Source: Gelatoporia subvermispora B (taxonomy: Eukaryota > Basidiomycota > Agaricomycetes > Polyporales > Gelatoporiaceae). From it: 64,000 nucleotides of DNA. The DNA is taken from assembly GCA_000320605.2 (NCBI GenBank), contig KB445803.1, positions 741,140 to 805,139 of the forward strand. Reading direction: 5' to 3'. The notes beneath the pieces are model-generated. The model was not told where the DNA came from. It saw nothing but the letters and a program-made list of their open reading frames with translations, and searched no databases. Position numbers and translations under genes: made by a program. Positions 61,929-64,000 of the stretch are shown piece by piece (the stretch's first letter is position 1; every line of letters starts with the position of its first letter).

Positions 61929-63239
61929 CCTGTTACACACATTAGATCTTACCTATACAAAGCGTGTTGAGGTGCAAAAAGCACACATGAGCACAGAAAG
62001 CACGCATGAGCACAGAGCACAGAAAGCATGCATGGCCATGAGAAGTGGCGAAGCACAGCGAGAGCGATACTGCACAAACACGTACTGTGCCAATCTTGTG
62101 ATGAAAGCACTTAAATTATTTCTCAAGCTTACAAAAGCATGCCAAAATACATTGACAAACATTGAGACACCCACTAACGGGCATACACAGCACCACAAAA
62201 GACTAAGTGAAGCAGGCGAAGCGCTATCAAAGCAAAAATGTGAGCTGTGAAAGTACAAAAAAAGCACAGATAAAGCAAACACAAAATGATTGAAAGTCGG
62301 GATATAGCATGTAAAAGGAGGCAGTGAAGCTAAATAAAGCAATCCAAAAGCACAAGAATAAGTCATGAAAGTGCGATGACAGTGGCCCAGAAGCGCAAAT
62401 AAAGTGTTTGGGAAGATACGATATATTAACTATGGGGCGATTGCAAGGTAAAAAGTGGCAACAGCAAGGACACCAGTACAGGAAGGATGGATGTCTGGTA
62501 GCAATACCACAAGCAAGAAGCTGTGTACAACCAAGAACATATCATCACTGCAGCGAGGGCCAAGGCACCGCTAGGAATAGTAGGCTCGAAATTGTGCAGT
62601 CTGACAACATTGTCTTTTACATGGTCGAAGTGAATGGCGATGACACATGCAATCATCTCACTGTGGAAATAGCCCTTGGTTTTTTAAGACTTTGTCAGTA
62701 ATCAAGTAGAACTGAGAACACAGAATGCTTGCCACTTCACTGTGCTTTTTTGAATACATCTTATAAAGAAAGGCATTGGTCTTGAGGGCCTCGTGCACAT
62801 GCACACAACACGCATCAATTGTATGGAAGTTCTCGTAGTCTTCCTCATAGTCCTTATAGTGATTAAAATAGTCATCCACCACAGCCATTGCGGTGCTAGT
62901 AAAGGCATGCTTGCATGCTTCAAAGTGTTGCTTCATCTGATTGAGTATGAGTGGTGACTTTAAAGGAAGCAATATATCCACATCACCATTAGCACGATAG
63001 GGCTCTTTTCAGTCCATATCTTGCCCCTATTGCTAAACATACAAAACCAGACTAACTGAGAGCTGTGACCTCTACCATTGTACTACAATAACCCCACACT
63101 TGTGCAGAGAATGCTGTGCTCACCGCGATGCACAAGGTAACAATGACAATGTGCTACATAATTGGTAGATGTTATGACTACAAAGTGATGCATATTGTGA
63201 ATGTGCTACCTAGACAATGTGGGTCATATTGTGACCTAT

Positions 63240-63620
63240 AATATTAACAATTCTGGGGCACATTGTGAACATTTTCAAGTACAATGTGGACCATATTGTG
63301 GCATGCAAATCTAACAATTTTGGAGCACATTGTATATGGATCCAAGCACAATATGAGCCATATTGTGCACATTTGGGTAACAATGTAAGTTATATTGTGC
63401 GCATTCAGATAATAACAATGTGAGCCATATTGTGCACATTCAGGTAACAATATGAGCCATATTGTGCACATTCAAGTAACAATATGGGCCATATTGCGTG
63501 CATTTGGGTGACAATATGAGCTATCTTGTACATGTTTGATCACAATATCTGTGTGAAACAATACAGTGTGTCTCATATTATAGCTACAAACCTAGTACAA
63601 TGTGGGCCATATTGTAATGG
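63240..63620. repeat. Palindromic tandem array, about 32 bp period
   Basis: Repeats of ACAATATGRGCCATATTGTG (R = A or G) separated by CACATTYAGGTA-like spacers (Y = C or T). Each core is an inverted repeat around GRGC. The middle units are spaced almost exactly 32 bp apart, while the outer units are diverged and spaced more loosely. Confidence 0.85.
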
Positions 63621-64000
63621 CTAAATCTAACCCAGGGTAGAGTTAGGTGCAATTTGGCTCATATTATAATGTCTTGATCTAATCTAGGGTAGAATTAGAT
63701 ACAGTGTGATTGATATTGCTACTGCTAAACCTGGGTACTCAATCTAGGACATTGAGTCTGGGATACTAATCCCAGGTGCTAATTTCGAAATACTACTAGA
63801 ATAAGCTTTCTGTTACTATTATTCCTACTATTAATATGTGTAATAGTAGCAAGAAGTTGAAATAGTGGCTAACGTAACCCGGGGTAGGTTTAGGGGTAAG
63901 GTTAGTGATTACAATATGAGACACATTGTAATATTGTAAATAATGCGGAACATATTATATACAACATAGCTTTGCAATGTGAGCCACATTATATCATTGT

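Larger units (their letters stand above)
61164..64000. other. AT-rich right end with repeats and no convincing gene
   Basis: Base composition shifts to AT-rich directly after the ALKBH1-like gene. Open frames are short, and several of them (for example the minus-strand one at 62658-62981) start with non-ATG codons and match no family I recognise. The region contains short tandem repeats near 61896-61928 and 61988-62034 and a palindromic array from about 63240. It may be transposon debris, but no terminal repeats or transposase motifs were identified. Confidence 0.55.

Noticed and set aside
62658..62981. 107-codon minus-strand frame in the AT-rich end, considered as a transposase fragment
   Set aside because: It begins with GTG, has no catalytic motif I can name and no terminal repeats nearby. 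Not enough to call.
63240..63620. Regular repeats considered as a CRISPR array
   Set aside because: Units and spacers are all related to each other, there are no unique spacers, and the genome is eukaryotic.

Overview
The window is nuclear DNA of a filamentous basidiomycete, most likely an agaricomycete of the polypore type. Evidence: genes are packed on both strands, nearly every gene is cut by many introns of about 45-60 bp, and the proteins look agaricomycete (tandem P450 paralogues, serine-rich cupredoxin, kinase-like and MLKL_NTD-like families). No prokaryotic or organellar signal was seen. Species was not determined.

Layout. 1-12.3 kb is core genome: the N-terminal part of MOT1/BTAF1 (minus, cut by the window edge), a KDM8/JMJD5-like JmjC protein, a TBC1D5-like RabGAP and the succinate dehydrogenase flavoprotein SDH1. 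12.3-21.4 kb holds three tandem same-strand cytochrome P450 genes, made by duplications that carried flanking DNA along. 21.6-29.3 kb is core again: PAN2, uracil-DNA glycosylase and an LCP5/neuroguidin protein. 29.6-36.6 kb holds an apparently intact kinase-like gene, a secreted two-domain cupredoxin, a T5orf172/GIY-YIG protein and PDCD5. 37.3-44.0 kb holds NOT4 and RAD18.

44.5-54.5 kb is an accessory island of duplicated and decaying genes around two housekeeping genes (SHR3 and a mitochondrial RsfS-like gene). It contains three decayed copies of the kinase-like gene, two inverted copies of a small protein resembling the MLKL N-terminal four-helix bundle, an orphan ORF and its remnant, and a dispersed repeat of about 130-180 bp in three copies. 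Two arms keep the same order: kinase 3' end, orphan ORF, MLKL_NTD-like gene. That pairing is the most interesting signal in the window. 55.6-61.2 kb returns to core genes: a small abundant-type protein with a TATA box, an intron-containing tRNA-Asn(GTT), LETM1 and an ALKBH1-like dioxygenase. 61.2-64.0 kb turns AT-rich, with short tandem repeats and a palindromic repeat array of about 32 bp period and no convincing gene.

Functional themes: two deadenylation factors (PAN2, NOT4) lie 12 kb apart, and three DNA or nucleic-acid repair enzymes (UNG, RAD18, ALKBH1-like) are present. They are not adjacent and there is no sign of co-regulation. Exon structures were worked out by eye. For SDH1, P450 A, the intact kinase-like gene, LCP5, PDCD5, RAD18, the RsfS-like gene, the JmjC gene, the 55.7 kb gene and the MLKL_NTD-like gene at 53.5 kb the exon lengths add up to a whole number of codons. 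The other models are less exact.
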